Positions 1-10,816 of a stretch of 64,000 bases of DNA are shown in pieces (the first letter of the stretch is position 1; each line of letters begins with the position of its first letter). A model generated the notes under the pieces. That model was given only the letters and a program-made list of their open reading frames with translations. It was not told where the DNA came from and made no database searches. The translations under genes were made by a program, and so were the position numbers. Source of the stretch: Amoebophrya sp. A120 (Eukaryota; Sar; Dinophyceae; Syndiniales; Amoebophryaceae); the NCBI GenBank assembly GCA_905178155.1, contig CAJINV010000001.1, positions 9,817,865 through 9,881,864 of the forward strand, in the 5' to 3' direction.

Positions 1-1331
1 ATATTTCGCGAAGCGCCGCTCTGCAATGTGGCTCCTATGTACTTAAACTTATTCGCTCATCCAAGCCTGTCAATGTGTCTCCTCTGCCCACAACGCGAAG
101 GCCTACTCTGGGGGAAGCAGGACTTCTTTTCCAAAACAAAGGTTGCGCCGAGTACTCGAAAGAAAACCAGACGAGGACAGAACAATCAGCGCAAAGCCAA
201 TGCTGCGAGGGTGGCAGAGCTGGCGTCTACGTCTGCGAGTTCGAAAAGTTACACAAGCACCAACAATGTCTAATGCGTCGCTTCCACTGCGGGGGGGCTT
301 CCACTGCCTGCACTGGCCGCGTGTCCGCTCCGCTCTCTTCCGGCCTCTCGCCCTCGCGCAGGTATTTTCATTGGAACCACGTGGCCCAGGCCTGTGCCTT
401 TTCCCTGTCGGCGCGGAAGACCCCCCCAAGGACCTGCGGCGGCGCCGCGTCTGGTCGCCGCCGCGGTGGCTACCTCCCATCCCCCCGCGCCAGGTAGCGC
501 CAGGGGCTTGAGGCGTTTCCCCTGTGGTCGGCTATGTATCGCCGCCACGAATCGCCTTCGATTTTGCGGCGCAGGACACGCGCCGCCGCCGGGTTGGTTT
601 TTCTATTAGAATACTCATGACACGAGCGCGCTTCTTCGCGTTCGAGCTGGCACGGAACAAGTGAACTCACAAAACCGATTGCCCTCGGAAGGACGAGAAG
701 CGCCTTTCCACAGAAGGTTACAACAGATATTCTCAAAAAGGGGGTCGCTTTTCGTTTCGAAGTAGTAGACAAATTCGTTTCTGCTTTCAACTGTGTTCTC
801 AAGGCTACAGAGTCAAGTGGAGTGACATTGCAAAGAAATACTGTTAGTTTTAGTTCGTTCCCGATCAACATAGTGTGCTAGTCCTTAAGTGTAAAAGGCT
901 TTCAAAACTTGAAATCACCTAAGAACTTATAGGGTGCAATCAATAGAGATTCAGTTCTTCCATCTTACTTGGGCTTCCATTTAGAGTATATTGTCAAAAG
1001 TCCCAGATTCTCCAACCTCGCACAAGAAGCCACTAAAAGGGCGCATGCTATTAGTTTGCACGGCCATTTCTTCTCGACTTATATCCGTCACTCTCGGATA
1101 TGCCGCTGAAGAGGTGTCAATGGAGGCTTCAAGACGCCGCTGCTGTATGCAGAGGGTACATGTACAAAACGAGAAACTATAGAAAAGTTTCAGGTAGGGA
1201 GTACTGTTATTGTTAGTGCAGGGCTTCTTGTAGTTGCCTAGTAAGTAAAGAAGTAGACTACATTCATTTTCATTTTGTCGAAAAGCAACTGCTCCAAATC
1301 CAAATGTTCACTTGTACATTTCGACGCTACG
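1..1331. other. No confident gene; GC-rich patch at about 280-600
   Basis: Open frames exist on both strands, the longest being 133 codons on the minus strand (470-871), but none shows a domain, a biased composition or a convincing splice structure. The stretch from about 280 to 600 is much richer in G and C than its surroundings, so frames stay open by chance. It could hold the 3' part of another minus-strand gene, given that every modelled gene runs that way, but nothing in the sequence decides this. Confidence 0.4.
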
Positions 1332-2310
1332 TCAATGAGGATGCATCGATGACGCCACACTCATGGGCGGTTCTCTGCTCCAGGTATTTGAGCTTCGGGA
1401 AGAATCAAATGTGGTCGAACCCAGTTGCGTTGTGGCGGCACCAAAAGAGTGGCGAGGATCAGTGTTGTGGGTCATCTGCCCTGGTGGTTTGTTGTGTAGC
1501 ACGTTGCCACGCTGACCGTTGCTTGGGTTGTTGTTTCCGTTGAAGTACGGCTTCCATGGTTCCATGTTGTTGCTTCGATACCTGCGGTTCTCCGAGTTGC
1601 TACTGCAGAACGGAGATGAAAACGTGGTCCTGCTCCATCGTCGGTTTGCCGTCGGTGACCGCGACGGCGAGCAAACAGAGGACTCGCTGGAAGAACGCGG
1701 CGTGCTCGAAGAAGAAAAGCGTCTTCGCTGCTCATAAGTGTTCCGCCAATTTTGGTAGCCTCGTTGCATGTTGCGTCCCCGTGGTGGCGGCGCGGCACAG
1801 GGCAGCGGGAGCATGCGGCTGCCGTTTCCCAGCAGACTTCGGGGCATTAATGGCGTGCCGCCGTTCTTGCCGCCTGCGGTCGGGTACGCCCGCATGAATC
1901 CCGGCTTGTGGACCAGCGGTGGTGGGTGGTGATCGTTGTAAGCCGCCGGCTGTCGCCCGGTGGCATTGGAGCCGTAGAAACTCTGGAAAAATCCCTGCGG
2001 AGGGGAGGAAGGAACCTGGATTAATTTCTTTGCATGCATCAGCTATTAAAGATGTACGACGTTGCGGCTGAAACTGCACATCAAACAAACATAACCACCA
2101 TCTTCATCATCGTGCTAAGTGATAAAGGAGGACGAAACAAACTAGAAGATCGGAAAATAAATCGCAACTGACAGATACCGCAGGGTCCAATCGAGACTGG
2201 TGCTTCGTGTTCTTTCCCCGTCGCACTGACGACGCATTCGATGAAGCGTCGGTAGATGTATCGGACAGAAATGACTTCTCATCTGAATCTCGCCGACCCC
2301 GGTTTCCCAC
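1332..2310 (-). CDS. Low-complexity Ser/Asn/Pro-rich protein, possible N-myristoylation
   Basis: Function unknown. Two exons are proposed: 2310-2179 and 1994-1332, joined in phase 0. The donor follows a GCG codon as GTATCT, and the acceptor is a pyrimidine-rich tract ending CCGCAG. The start reads MGNRGRR, with Gly at position 2, so N-terminal myristoylation is possible. The first exon is rich in Ser and Asp. The second is dominated by Ser, Asn, Pro and Arg, with runs such as SSSSTPRSSSESS, and has no recognisable domain, so most of the roughly 265 residues are probably disordered. The next gene upstream ends only about 130 bases from this start, which fits a tight same-strand array. The splice join is my reading of the sequence. 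An unspliced 235-codon frame starting at 2039 is the alternative. Confidence 0.5.
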
Positions 2311-2441
2311 GTATTGATCGAAATTGTGACCTGAATTTTAGCACCAAAGCTCTATTTCTGGTAAATCGAAATTCTACTCATGGCTGAGCGTTTCATACCA
2401 GAACGGATACGATTACGAAGCAAAAATTCGTCCAAGAAATA

Positions 2442-3530
2442 TTAAGTTGTACGTTTCTTCAGCTTCTCCGCTACTTGTGCCGCTTCTGCAGAGGGTGATC
2501 TCCAGGTTCTGTAGGACAGCAGAACGCCCAGTAATACGAACAGGTTGAAAAGCGACAAAATCCAGCCGTGCGCTGGCGTTGGGTCACCCTTAGAGAAGAC
2601 AAGAAGCCCGACGTCTCGATTCATGATGAACAGCGTCACTTGCCACGTGACAAGGAGGAAAAAGTTCGAAACGATCGCAAAAGAGAGCAGGATCTGTGCG
2701 AGCCTGTTGCGGTAGTTGATTTTGTTGTATGTTATTTTAGAAGGAGAGTGGTGCGCGGTCTCAGGTGGCACAGTGACTTCAACCATGATTTTTTGTTCAC
2801 AATGAAAGAAAGCACCTTCAGCACGACCAAATGCTTGATATACCTTCTCCATTTCTTCTTCCCCCTGTTTTCTGGCTTCAAAGAGTAGCAGTACTGAAAC
2901 AAGTAGCAGCCCGACATGACCAGGAGTACCATGGTCCCAATCAACATCAGCAACGTCAGCGCCCCGCCTGTTTTTGATTTTAAAGTTTTTTCGAAAGAAC
3001 AATACGATGACTCCGAGAACTACGCACGCAAACAAGCAGCACTGCGCCTACCGTAAAACGCCGCCCCCATATTCGTCGCCCCAGCTGTCGGCCCGTTCAG
3101 AGAAGCAAAATTTTCGAAGGCCTGCCAGCTCGTCGCATCGGTGAAGGCATCAAGAGTGGAAATCTTGTAGCAATACTGTGTGTTCGTTTCCCACGGGCAG
3201 GTAATCTGCTTTCCGGAGAAAATACCGTTGGATTCTGATTTGTTTGTGTCGCACTTTATCTGGGACGATGAGTGACCGATGAAAGTCGTTTCGAAATTAC
3301 CTTCTTACTCAAATCAAGAAGCGCAGCAATGAAAAAGTAAAAAAGTTACGCAGTTTTTGCATCAGCTCGATTTTCGGCTCCACGATGATGTACCACAGGT
3401 AGTACTTGGCGTGACTTACGCCGAAGTTGATGCTGGTGACGCTGCCCCATGGCAAAAAGACCGCTAGCAGGTCCAGCAGCACCGATACCGCCAGAGCGAT
3501 CAGCACCACATCGCACGCAAGCTTCCCCAT
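2442..3530 (-). CDS. Four-helix (tetraspan, claudin-like topology) membrane protein
   Basis: Not identified to a family. The preferred model has exons 3530-3420, 3259-3052, 2967-2844 and 2703-2442, giving about 234 residues. Junctions have matching phases (0, 1, 2) and GT-AG ends, including a strong GTAAGT donor after exon 1. Four hydrophobic helices are visible: one near the N-terminus (VVLIALAVSVLLDLLAVFL), one early in exon 3 (LTLLMLIGTMVLLVM), and two in the last exon (ILLSFAIVSNFFLLV and ILSLFNLFVLLGVLL). Between helices 1 and 2 lies a polar loop of about 70 residues with three cysteines. That topology recalls claudin/PMP22-type proteins, but no signature motif proves it. The tail is basic. 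The first junction is the weakest: skipping the GTAAGT donor would add a plausible-looking stretch with SHAKYYLWYIIVEPK, but I find no phase-compatible donor after it. Confidence 0.6.
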
Positions 3531-4577
3531 TTCGTCTCCAAGCGCACAAAGCGCGGTCGTGTCTCCCTGGGGATAGAGGAGAACGCGCCGTGGTTACGAC
3601 GACAAGCACCACAAAAAGAAGTTTCAAACTGGAAGACAACTTTCCACGAGCAAAAACCTAGCTGCGGATCGATGCCATTTCTGTTCTTACTTCTCGGATC
3701 TCAAGAGTGGATCGAGTGTTTGACCGATGAGGCGATGCGCGATATCGCAGCTGACTGTGCGAGTTGTGGCCTCTACTTTTTTTCAACGACACTTACCGTT
3801 TTCTGGACCTGACGAGCCACCGACTACCTAGCAACCAGGACCCACACGGAGCTGCATGCCGTATTCTTGACCTGTTCAAGCCGAAATGGGATTCGTTGAA
3901 TCTGAAAAGGAAAATCTCGCCTTGGCTGCGAGAACCAAAAATGACAAAGCCAACACACGACAAGGACGATGTTGGATCTTTGACTGTAGCATAAGGCAAG
4001 TTGGTGGAACACGCAGAGCTGCATCGCGAGCACCACGCACGACAATAAATCTGCCGGGCGTGTTTTTTTTTCTAGCTACAGTTCTAGTCTACGGTAAAAA
4101 ATTCTTTGAGGTTTTTCGCGGGTTCTGAATGATTTGGGAGTAAAGTAGCATGGGTCGTGTCTCCTACTTCTCAGAAAAGAAAATGAAAACGAAAATCGAT
4201 TCTCGCCTCTACTGTATGGGAGATAGGAAAACGCTTGATGTAATTTGACGCTTGAAAAAAAAAGTGTGATGTTAATTATGAATTTTAAACTGTGAACGAC
4301 CTGTACCTGATATCGAAAATTATGATGGGAGGCAAACCCAACCTCTACTGTATGGCCACTCGGTGGTCGCGGTCTTCTATGCTATGCGATACTTCTTATC
4401 GCGGGGCTACGCCTCGTTGATGTTGCTTCGTAAAAGTATGAAAACTGATATAGTGGTATAATTTGGAATTTTTTTTGTATGTTTTTAGTGTGAATGTGTG
4501 AACGTATCTTCAAATCTTCTCTGGAAAAAACTCCTCAACAACGCTCTTCTTCGGGCGCACTACTTCGAAACACGATT
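3531..4577. other. Intergenic region, no gene recognised
   Basis: This separates the membrane-protein gene from the 3' end of the next minus-strand gene. Only short, overlapping, featureless frames occur. The words CTCTACTGTATGG at about 4207 and 4351 are a small direct repeat. The AT-rich half (4040-4500) is probably 3' flank of the 4578-8108 gene. Confidence 0.5.
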
Positions 4578-7500
4578 TTACCTGTACGTTTTGATTGAGT
4601 ACTTGAGTGGCGCGCCCATTGCGCGTGGAGGTCCGCGCAACTGGTCGTCCAGCGCTGGGTGCACCCTGCCGGCCTGCCAGTCGTACCCCTTCCGGAAGTC
4701 AGTTCGTCCAAGTTCCTGCTTTGACAGCGGCTTGCCGAACTTCCTTTCGTTGTACGTGCCCGTCGCCCCGCCGTAGGCGGTGAGGCCGCCCTTCGGGGGT
4801 GGCACCCACTGTGCGGCGCCGCGATGCCCGGCGCCCGGGCCCGCAATGTAGTTGTCGTACTGGTCTGACCAGTGCTTGTTGGAATCCCAGTGCTTGTCGT
4901 AATACCCGGCCCCGTAGTACCCGTAGGGATCGTAGTACCCGTAGTTGCTCGCTTCGCCTTCTGCTTTCGCGCGCTGGTTCTTCTTTTTCGATCTAGACTT
5001 CAGCACTTGGTCGTGTTCATCCTCTCCGGCCACGATGCCGCTGGCGGACAATCGGGCCGACCCCTCGCTACGAACCGACGGGGCGGTTGCAGGTTTTTGG
5101 CTGGTGGTTGCAGCAGCCAGCACTGGATTCGGCTTGGCTTTGCTGTACGTGTCGTTAAAGGGTCTTGCCGCCAGGGGACCCACCAGACTTTCCACCAAGG
5201 CGTATCCGCGATCGATGTCCGCGCGCTGGACCTCCTTTTTGGACTTCATCGCTTCTAGGCGCTGCTGGACAATGCCCTTCTTGGGCTGCGTGCTCCGCTC
5301 CTCTACGGAAACCGATGACGCTTGGGTGGCCGACCGTGCCTGCCCCTGCGCGGGCACACCACCTCCTCCCCCAGCAGGTGCGGCCACGACTGCAGAGGCT
5401 GCAGTAGCCCTGCTTGCTTGTGTCATCTGCGTCGTGGACCTTCTGCCCGGATCCGACGGCTGCCGCTTACTCGATTTCCTAGATTTTTCTCTCGCTTCCT
5501 CCTGCTCCGCCACTTCTTTTTCGCGCAGCGAATCCCGCAGCTGCTTGGTGTCCTCCATGGACAGGGCGGACACGCGATTCAAAATTTCCAATTTCGCCTG
5601 AACCTGGGAGGTGTCGTTGACGGCTTGCTGCATGGTCTCCTTCGTGGCCAGGTCCGCCTGCTCCTGCCACCGCTGGCGCGCGTCCCGGTCGCGATCCAGC
5701 TGTACGTTCAGCATGTCCAATTGCTGCAGGAACTCGCTCTCCGCTCTGGGTAGCAGCGCCCGGTCGGCAAAGCGGTTTGCCGCGAGCTTCTGGACGTTGG
5801 TGTACAGAATGCGGTTGCGCATGCAGAAGTACGCGGGGGGGCGGGAGAGGAAGTCGTCCACCAACTCCGCCTCTTTGCGGTCCATAACGTTGCCCTCGAT
5901 GTCGACTCGCGGCGTCTCGGCGCCCGAGCTCCGGGACCGTGCGCGGTTGGCTTGGAACTCCTGTTCCGGAGGTCCGGTTTCGAAGTTCGACCGCAAGATC
6001 GACGAGCGATGGTGTGAACCCATGGCGTTTGGCGCCAAATCGTAGTTCTGGTCGAAGGTGGCTCCCCGAAGGTCGGCAAGCTCGAAGGGGGCCCGCGGAG
6101 GGTCGCCGAGACTAACGCTGCCCCCGACCTCGAGGGACAGGCCATCTTCTCCGCCGGCGCTGCCCTCCGCGCGTCCGCGACTACGACCCCGCGCTTGTCC
6201 TGCTGGATAGCCCAGCTGCGGTGCGCCGCTCCTTCCGCCAGCGCTGGAAGCTCTCCCGGCTGTAGCCGCGGGGGGAAGTGGACTTTTGCTGCGCGAGTAG
6301 AGAATGTCGCGCACTTGTCCCGCAACCGATTGCGTTCTCGCCAGTGGATCGAACTCTCTGTGGACGGATTCTCCCTCCGATTTCGGACCAAAACGCGCGG
6401 ATTTCCGCTCGCTGGACGGCGGTCTCGATGCTGGCTTGACATCATCAACAACGGTAGCATCCGCCGACGAAATGTACGTGGGCCCGAAGGACATGTCCTG
6501 TCCCACCTTGACCCGCATCTGGATCAAATTGTTCGCCGGGTCGTTGGGGTCGAACGGCTTCAGGTTTCCGGCCGCCCGCATCTCGCCCAGAAGGCCGGAC
6601 ACGCGTGGGTTGGTCAGCAAATCGCTGTCGGCCGCCGGGGGAACCAGCTGCGGGGCCTGGACCGGCGACGGCACCACCGATTGCCGCACGGATAAAGCCT
6701 GCAGGTCCGTGCCCTTCGGAAGCGAGTTTTGCAGCGCGTTGATTTCGCGTTGCTCCTGCTGCTTGGCCGCCAGGTAGCGCAAGCCCTCCATGCGTTCAGG
6801 ATCTGGAACGCCCAAACCAAGCTGCTCGGCGATGTACGCCGGTGGTTCACGGAATTCCAGCCTAGTCTTGCGGCTGACTTGCGGGGGTTGCTGCAGAATT
6901 TGGTCCAGATTCGTCTGGACCTCGGGCGTATTTTCGTGCAGAATCAAGTTTCTTGCGTGGGGTGGAATGTAACCGTGCTGGGCTTCCAATTCTTCCAGAA
7001 TAGCGGCGTTCTGCAGCATTCTCGCCTCTTCCGTTTTCGGCTTGTTCAGCACTTGCGCTGCGTATTTGTCCGTGAACAGGGTGCTCTTCTCCGCTTGCGA
7101 AGTCCGACTAGCGCGAACTTGCGAGGGTCTGGTCAAGACCACTGGCACCCGCAAAATCGACCCCGGTGGCGGAGCGGAGCTGGCGCGCGACGACATGCTC
7201 TTCCGCACCTCCTCCACCACGCTCTTTCGCGGCGCGTCCCCAGGGGCCCCGGGCTTCCGGACCGCGACGGCCTCTATTTTCTGGTCGTCCATCGCGTTTT
7301 TTGGGATCAACTTCCCCGCGCTCGGACTTCTGTCAATGGCGTACGAGCGAACCTGCTTGTCGATATTCGCGATGTGACTCTTCACATAATTCACCTTTTT
7401 GAGCGCCGTAGACACCTTTTTCTTCGGCCCCTGATTTGCCTGCGGGGGCAAGGCATTCTTGACGCCGTACTCCGCCTGAAAAGCGTCTCGCGTGTCTTGG

Positions 7501-8108
7501 TACCGCGGTTTTTGGATGGAGCTAGTACGCGGCCCAGTTTGTTGTTGTCCGCCTACTTGCGAGCCTCGCGGACCACTCCCCGGAGTGCTGTTCCACTGGG
7601 GTGGGTTGGGCGTGTGCGCCAAAACGTCTTGGAACGTGTTGTCCTGCATTTGCCGCAATGTCTCCACTAGCGCCGCCGTCTCCGGGTCCACCGGCTGCTG
7701 GGGCTGAAACTTCACCGATCCGGAACCAATGCGATCTGACACCGTCAGCTGGTTCGCTGTGGCTCGTGACGATTTCACCGACGGCGGTTGGTTTTGGTAC
7801 CGCGCTTTGTATTCGTCCACGTGCGCTTTGGTCTTCCGCCCGTCCGTGGAAGCGAGCACAAAGCCCCCCGGAACGGACACAACTTTGTGATCCTCCATGC
7901 TCATAGGGGAGAAGACGTTGCGCCCCGTGGGTACGACATCCGTTTGCATGGACTGTATGGACGCTTGCGTCGTCTTGCGAGACCCCGCGTACCCGGTCGT
8001 CCGCCGGTTGTTCTCGTTGAGAAGTTGATGCAGGTCGTCCGCCCCGGGCACATATTGCCCTGTGCCGGACGAGCGCGGGCCAGCGAGGGGGAGCATATGA
8101 GAAGCCAT
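4578..8108 (-). CDS. Large disordered protein with a central coiled coil, intronless
   Basis: Function unknown. A single uninterrupted frame of 1,176 residues starts MASHMLPLAG. The first ~700 residues are rich in Pro, Ser, Gln, Arg and Ala and look largely disordered. From roughly residue 760 to 870 there is a heptad-like, charged, helical stretch (for example LQQLDMLNVQLDRDRDARQ) that should form a coiled coil. It is followed by a very basic patch (KSRKSSKRQ). Near residues 1050-1085 comes a Tyr/Gly-rich segment (YGYYDPYGYYGAGYYDKHW). The C-terminus has GKPLSKQELGRTDFRKGYDW, which looks more ordered. The absence of introns across 3.5 kb contrasts with its neighbours. The start is chosen because it is the first ATG of the frame and follows CAACAG at 10-15 bases, a plausible trans-splice or splice acceptor. 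A cytoskeletal scaffold is possible but unproven. Confidence 0.8.
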   Translation of the reverse strand: MASHMLPLAGPRSSGTGQYVPGADDLHQLLNENNRRTTGYAGSRKTTQASIQSMQTDVVPTGRNVFSPMSMEDHKVVSVPGGFVLASTDGRKTKAHVDEYKARYQNQPPSVKSSRATANQLTVSDRIGSGSVKFQPQQPVDPETAALVETLRQMQDNTFQDVLAHTPNPPQWNSTPGSGPRGSQVGGQQQTGPRTSSIQKPRYQDTRDAFQAEYGVKNALPPQANQGPKKKVSTALKKVNYVKSHIANIDKQVRSYAIDRSPSAGKLIPKNAMDDQKIEAVAVRKPGAPGDAPRKSVVEEVRKSMSSRASSAPPPGSILRVPVVLTRPSQVRASRTSQAEKSTLFTDKYAAQVLNKPKTEEARMLQNAAILEELEAQHGYIPPHARNLILHENTPEVQTNLDQILQQPPQVSRKTRLEFREPPAYIAEQLGLGVPDPERMEGLRYLAAKQQEQREINALQNSLPKGTDLQALSVRQSVVPSPVQAPQLVPPAADSDLLTNPRVSGLLGEMRAAGNLKPFDPNDPANNLIQMRVKVGQDMSFGPTYISSADATVVDDVKPASRPPSSERKSARFGPKSEGESVHREFDPLARTQSVAGQVRDILYSRSKSPLPPAATAGRASSAGGRSGAPQLGYPAGQARGRSRGRAEGSAGGEDGLSLEVGGSVSLGDPPRAPFELADLRGATFDQNYDLAPNAMGSHHRSSILRSNFETGPPEQEFQANRARSRSSGAETPRVDIEGNVMDRKEAELVDDFLSRPPAYFCMRNRILYTNVQKLAANRFADRALLPRAESEFLQQLDMLNVQLDRDRDARQRWQEQADLATKETMQQAVNDTSQVQAKLEILNRVSALSMEDTKQLRDSLREKEVAEQEEAREKSRKSSKRQPSDPGRRSTTQMTQASRATAASAVVAAPAGGGGGVPAQGQARSATQASSVSVEERSTQPKKGIVQQRLEAMKSKKEVQRADIDRGYALVESLVGPLAARPFNDTYSKAKPNPVLAAATTSQKPATAPSVRSEGSARLSASGIVAGEDEHDQVLKSRSKKKNQRAKAEGEASNYGYYDPYGYYGAGYYDKHWDSNKHWSDQYDNYIAGPGAGHRGAAQWVPPPKGGLTAYGGATGTYNERKFGKPLSKQELGRTDFRKGYDWQAGRVHPALDDQLRGPPRAMGAPLKYSIKTYR

Positions 8109-9212
8109 TTTGGCTGTTGACCTTTGTCAAAAAGGAAGAGATGGATTTGGAAAAGTGAACGTGGATTTTTATGAAGTCAAAGACAAAGATCAAGAGGAAT
8201 TGTTCAACATGGATGCTACTGTGAAATAGTAATAGACATAAGGGGGAATATATAAGGGGAAATTGCTTGTGGGGGCGGCAAAAGCCTGTGTGTTTTACTC
8301 GAGGGAAGATGAACGTTGACAACCGTGATGAAACGAACGACAAGCGCTGAAAGCACACAGGAGAACCGATTTCAGGGCTACTAGGCTCTTCCTTTCACCG
8401 ATCAGACGCATGTGCTGGAAGCCAACGACGGCAAGAAACCGATGGATAATTCTGTAGAATAACGGAAAACCGAAACAATGTCTCTGCTTACGATACAGTA
8501 CCGAGATAGATGCTGCTCACGAAACCGACGTGGCGATATACTTTGACTAACCCGATGGTTCACAACAAGAATGCGCGGACGAATTCTAAAGTTGTACTGC
8601 GTCAGGGTCAGCACAATCTCACACTTCACACCAAAACAGCGGCGACACGTGTTGCTGTCAAATGTGGACGCTGCTTCCACGGGCGGTCACGGTTGCCGAG
8701 TGCGTGATTTGCGTAAAGGGCTCAAAAAGGTCGACTCCAACGTTTGTTCGCAATTCAGCTACGTTTTAAGCAAAGCTAAGTACAGGGAAATGCGCAGTAT
8801 ACCGCAGCTCGAAGACTACGAGGTAGCTTCGCTCATATGAGGGGACAAGGCAGGTACACTTTTGTTCACGCCGATAAGATACAGATTTAGATACACAAAA
8901 GAAACGGACTTTGAAAAAACCGAAACAAAAAGAGGTTAATAACGTTAATGTACAAAAAGAAGGGACGCAAATGACAAATGAAAACAGGTGAGCTACTATA
9001 CCAGTATGCGTATTTCCATTCAATCTCTACGATACAGCTCTGTGCAACCAATGTCAAGAAACAAGCAATAGCGAGAACTAGCTTTTTTCGGCATGGGGTT
9101 ATACCGCACCCACCGAAAATAAAGCGAGTTTCAACTACATCTCGGATTTGACGGAATTCATCTTCTATCGCTGTCGCTTTCGGATGTGGAAGTATTACAA
9201 CAGCAATAAATT
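8109..9212. other. Intergenic region, no gene recognised
   Basis: AT-rich stretch between the disordered-protein gene and the TPPP-like gene. Several frames of 60-90 codons overlap on both strands without any domain. The first ~250 bases are presumably the 5' leader of the downstream minus-strand gene. Confidence 0.5.
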
Positions 9213-10816
9213 TCAGCTGGAAACCCGCGACTTCGGCTGGAAGCTCATCGAACCGCTACGAGATCCGAGTTGGGAGCCTCGTGTGGACCCGCGAGCTCCA
9301 CCGCTCGCCGGATCGACGGTCGCCTGCGAGGAGTCCACGGAGACCAGTGGTGGTGCGCTTTGAACTCCACCACAAGAATCCTCGTCACCCGACTTTCTTC
9401 GGTGGTGGTGGTCGTCCTGCACGTGGTCTCGGTGAATCAGTTTGCTGAAATCGTGGTACCCGCCCGCAGTGCGGTACGTCGCGTCTGGCCCGCCGTGTCG
9501 GTGCGCACCAGTGAAGGTGCCCTTGTCATAATAGAATCGCTCTGGACCGCGTCCGGGGTCGGTCACTGTTAGAAGTTTTGAGAACATGTTGACAAAGTTG
9601 GTGGTCCCTTCGTACTAGCGGGATTCACTTAAGTACTTCTACGGACAAAATCGAGATTCGAAAAAGTTCTTAAGATGAAGTTTCAAGATTCGAAAAAGTT
9701 TTTTGGTGCACAAGGGAAACTTAGCCTAAGTGTTCGAGATCGAGTACGAGTTCGAAGAGATTTTTTTATACTTCTCTTGACTTCTGGTGGTTTAGGCTCG
9801 TGTCGTGGAAGTGGTCGGTACTTGAGTGCCTTTCCATCTACCGCCTTCGGGCCGCCCTGTTTGTGCGTTCCGGTAAACGTGCTCGGGTCCGCAAACCGCT
9901 CGGGCCCTCGGCTCGCGAGGCTGCGTGGCTTCTTGGTGGACGCCTTGGGATCAAAGGCCTCGACCGCCTTTTTCCTCTGTACGCTGTCATTCTGAATGTG
10001 CTCACGGTGGATCAGCGCCTGGAATCCGTGGAGGTAGCCGTCCGTTGAGTCGATCGCTCGTGGACCGCCCTTGGTGTGACTACCCGTGAAGGTTGCCTTG
10101 TCGTAGAAAAACTTCTCCGGGCCGGTGAGATCTGTAGATTTTTGTGATAAAAATGACTCAACGAGATGAAATAGAGCACGATTTACGAACTCATTCACAT
10201 CACTATGCATATGCAGCATGGCAGAGCAACCGATTCATACATACAATATTGGAAATGCATCTGCAGGTTCTTCTGTCGTTATGAACAAATTGTTTTAAGT
10301 ACCTCCCTCTGCCGTCGACCGCGCCAATCCGGGCTGCACAGACACGTTGTGAAAATCCGGCCCCTCTCCGACTTGATCCAGAATGTGTCCCACTAATGTT
10401 TCCATTTCCACGTCGACCTTACCCGACATCTCGAGCACCATGTACACGAACTCCTCAAAGGTGATCTTCCTGTTCCTTGGTTGCTTGTGCTTCTCGAAGA
10501 GCAGATCGACCGTCACGGATGGCACTTGACTCTTGTCTGGTCCGCAAATGCCCGCATCCTTAAAAAGCTTCATCGCGGATTTCCGAGTCAGGTCGTGGTG
10601 CCCTGGATCACACCAGAGCTCAAAGCACTTCCCAAATCGCTCCTGTTTGTCCTCCGACAGGTTGTACTCCGGGGGCTCCCACTTCTTCTCCTCCTTGGCC
10701 GCCGCTCGCCTCGCGTGGTAAGCCTCCTTCGCCTGGGCAATCTCGCCGTGCGTTCGGACCAGCTTCTCCAGCTGCGGCCCGACGTTTACCCGGGCCTTCG
10801 CCTTCGGGAGCACCAT
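9213..10816 (-). CDS. TPPP/p25-alpha family protein with three C-terminal TFTG-H motifs
   Basis: Members of the TPPP/p25-alpha family bind and bundle microtubules. Exons 10816-10303, 10131-9772 and 9565-9213 (phases 1 and 1, all GT-AG) give 408 residues. Exon 1 holds the EF-hand-like p25 core at about residues 50-160, with FGKCFELWCD and KITFEEFVYMVLEM. The family's C-terminal signature, normally one copy of a K-[FY]-TG-[ST]-H type motif, occurs three times: TFTGSH near 185, TFTGTH near 256 and TFTGAH near 308. Each sits in a unit with GPE-[KR]-F upstream and H-x-x-GGP downstream. Units 1 and 3 also share an IH-R-[ED]-H-[IV]-Q-[ND]-D block, so they look like duplicates. TPPP proteins are usually under 220 residues, so this is an enlarged form. 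The last ~60 residues are Ser/Gly-rich. A role in cilia or the cortical microtubule system is inferred from the family. Confidence 0.88.

Noticed and set aside
103-871. Two minus-strand frames of 125 and 133 codons
   Set aside because: No domain, biased by the GC-rich patch, and no junction ties them to a gene model.
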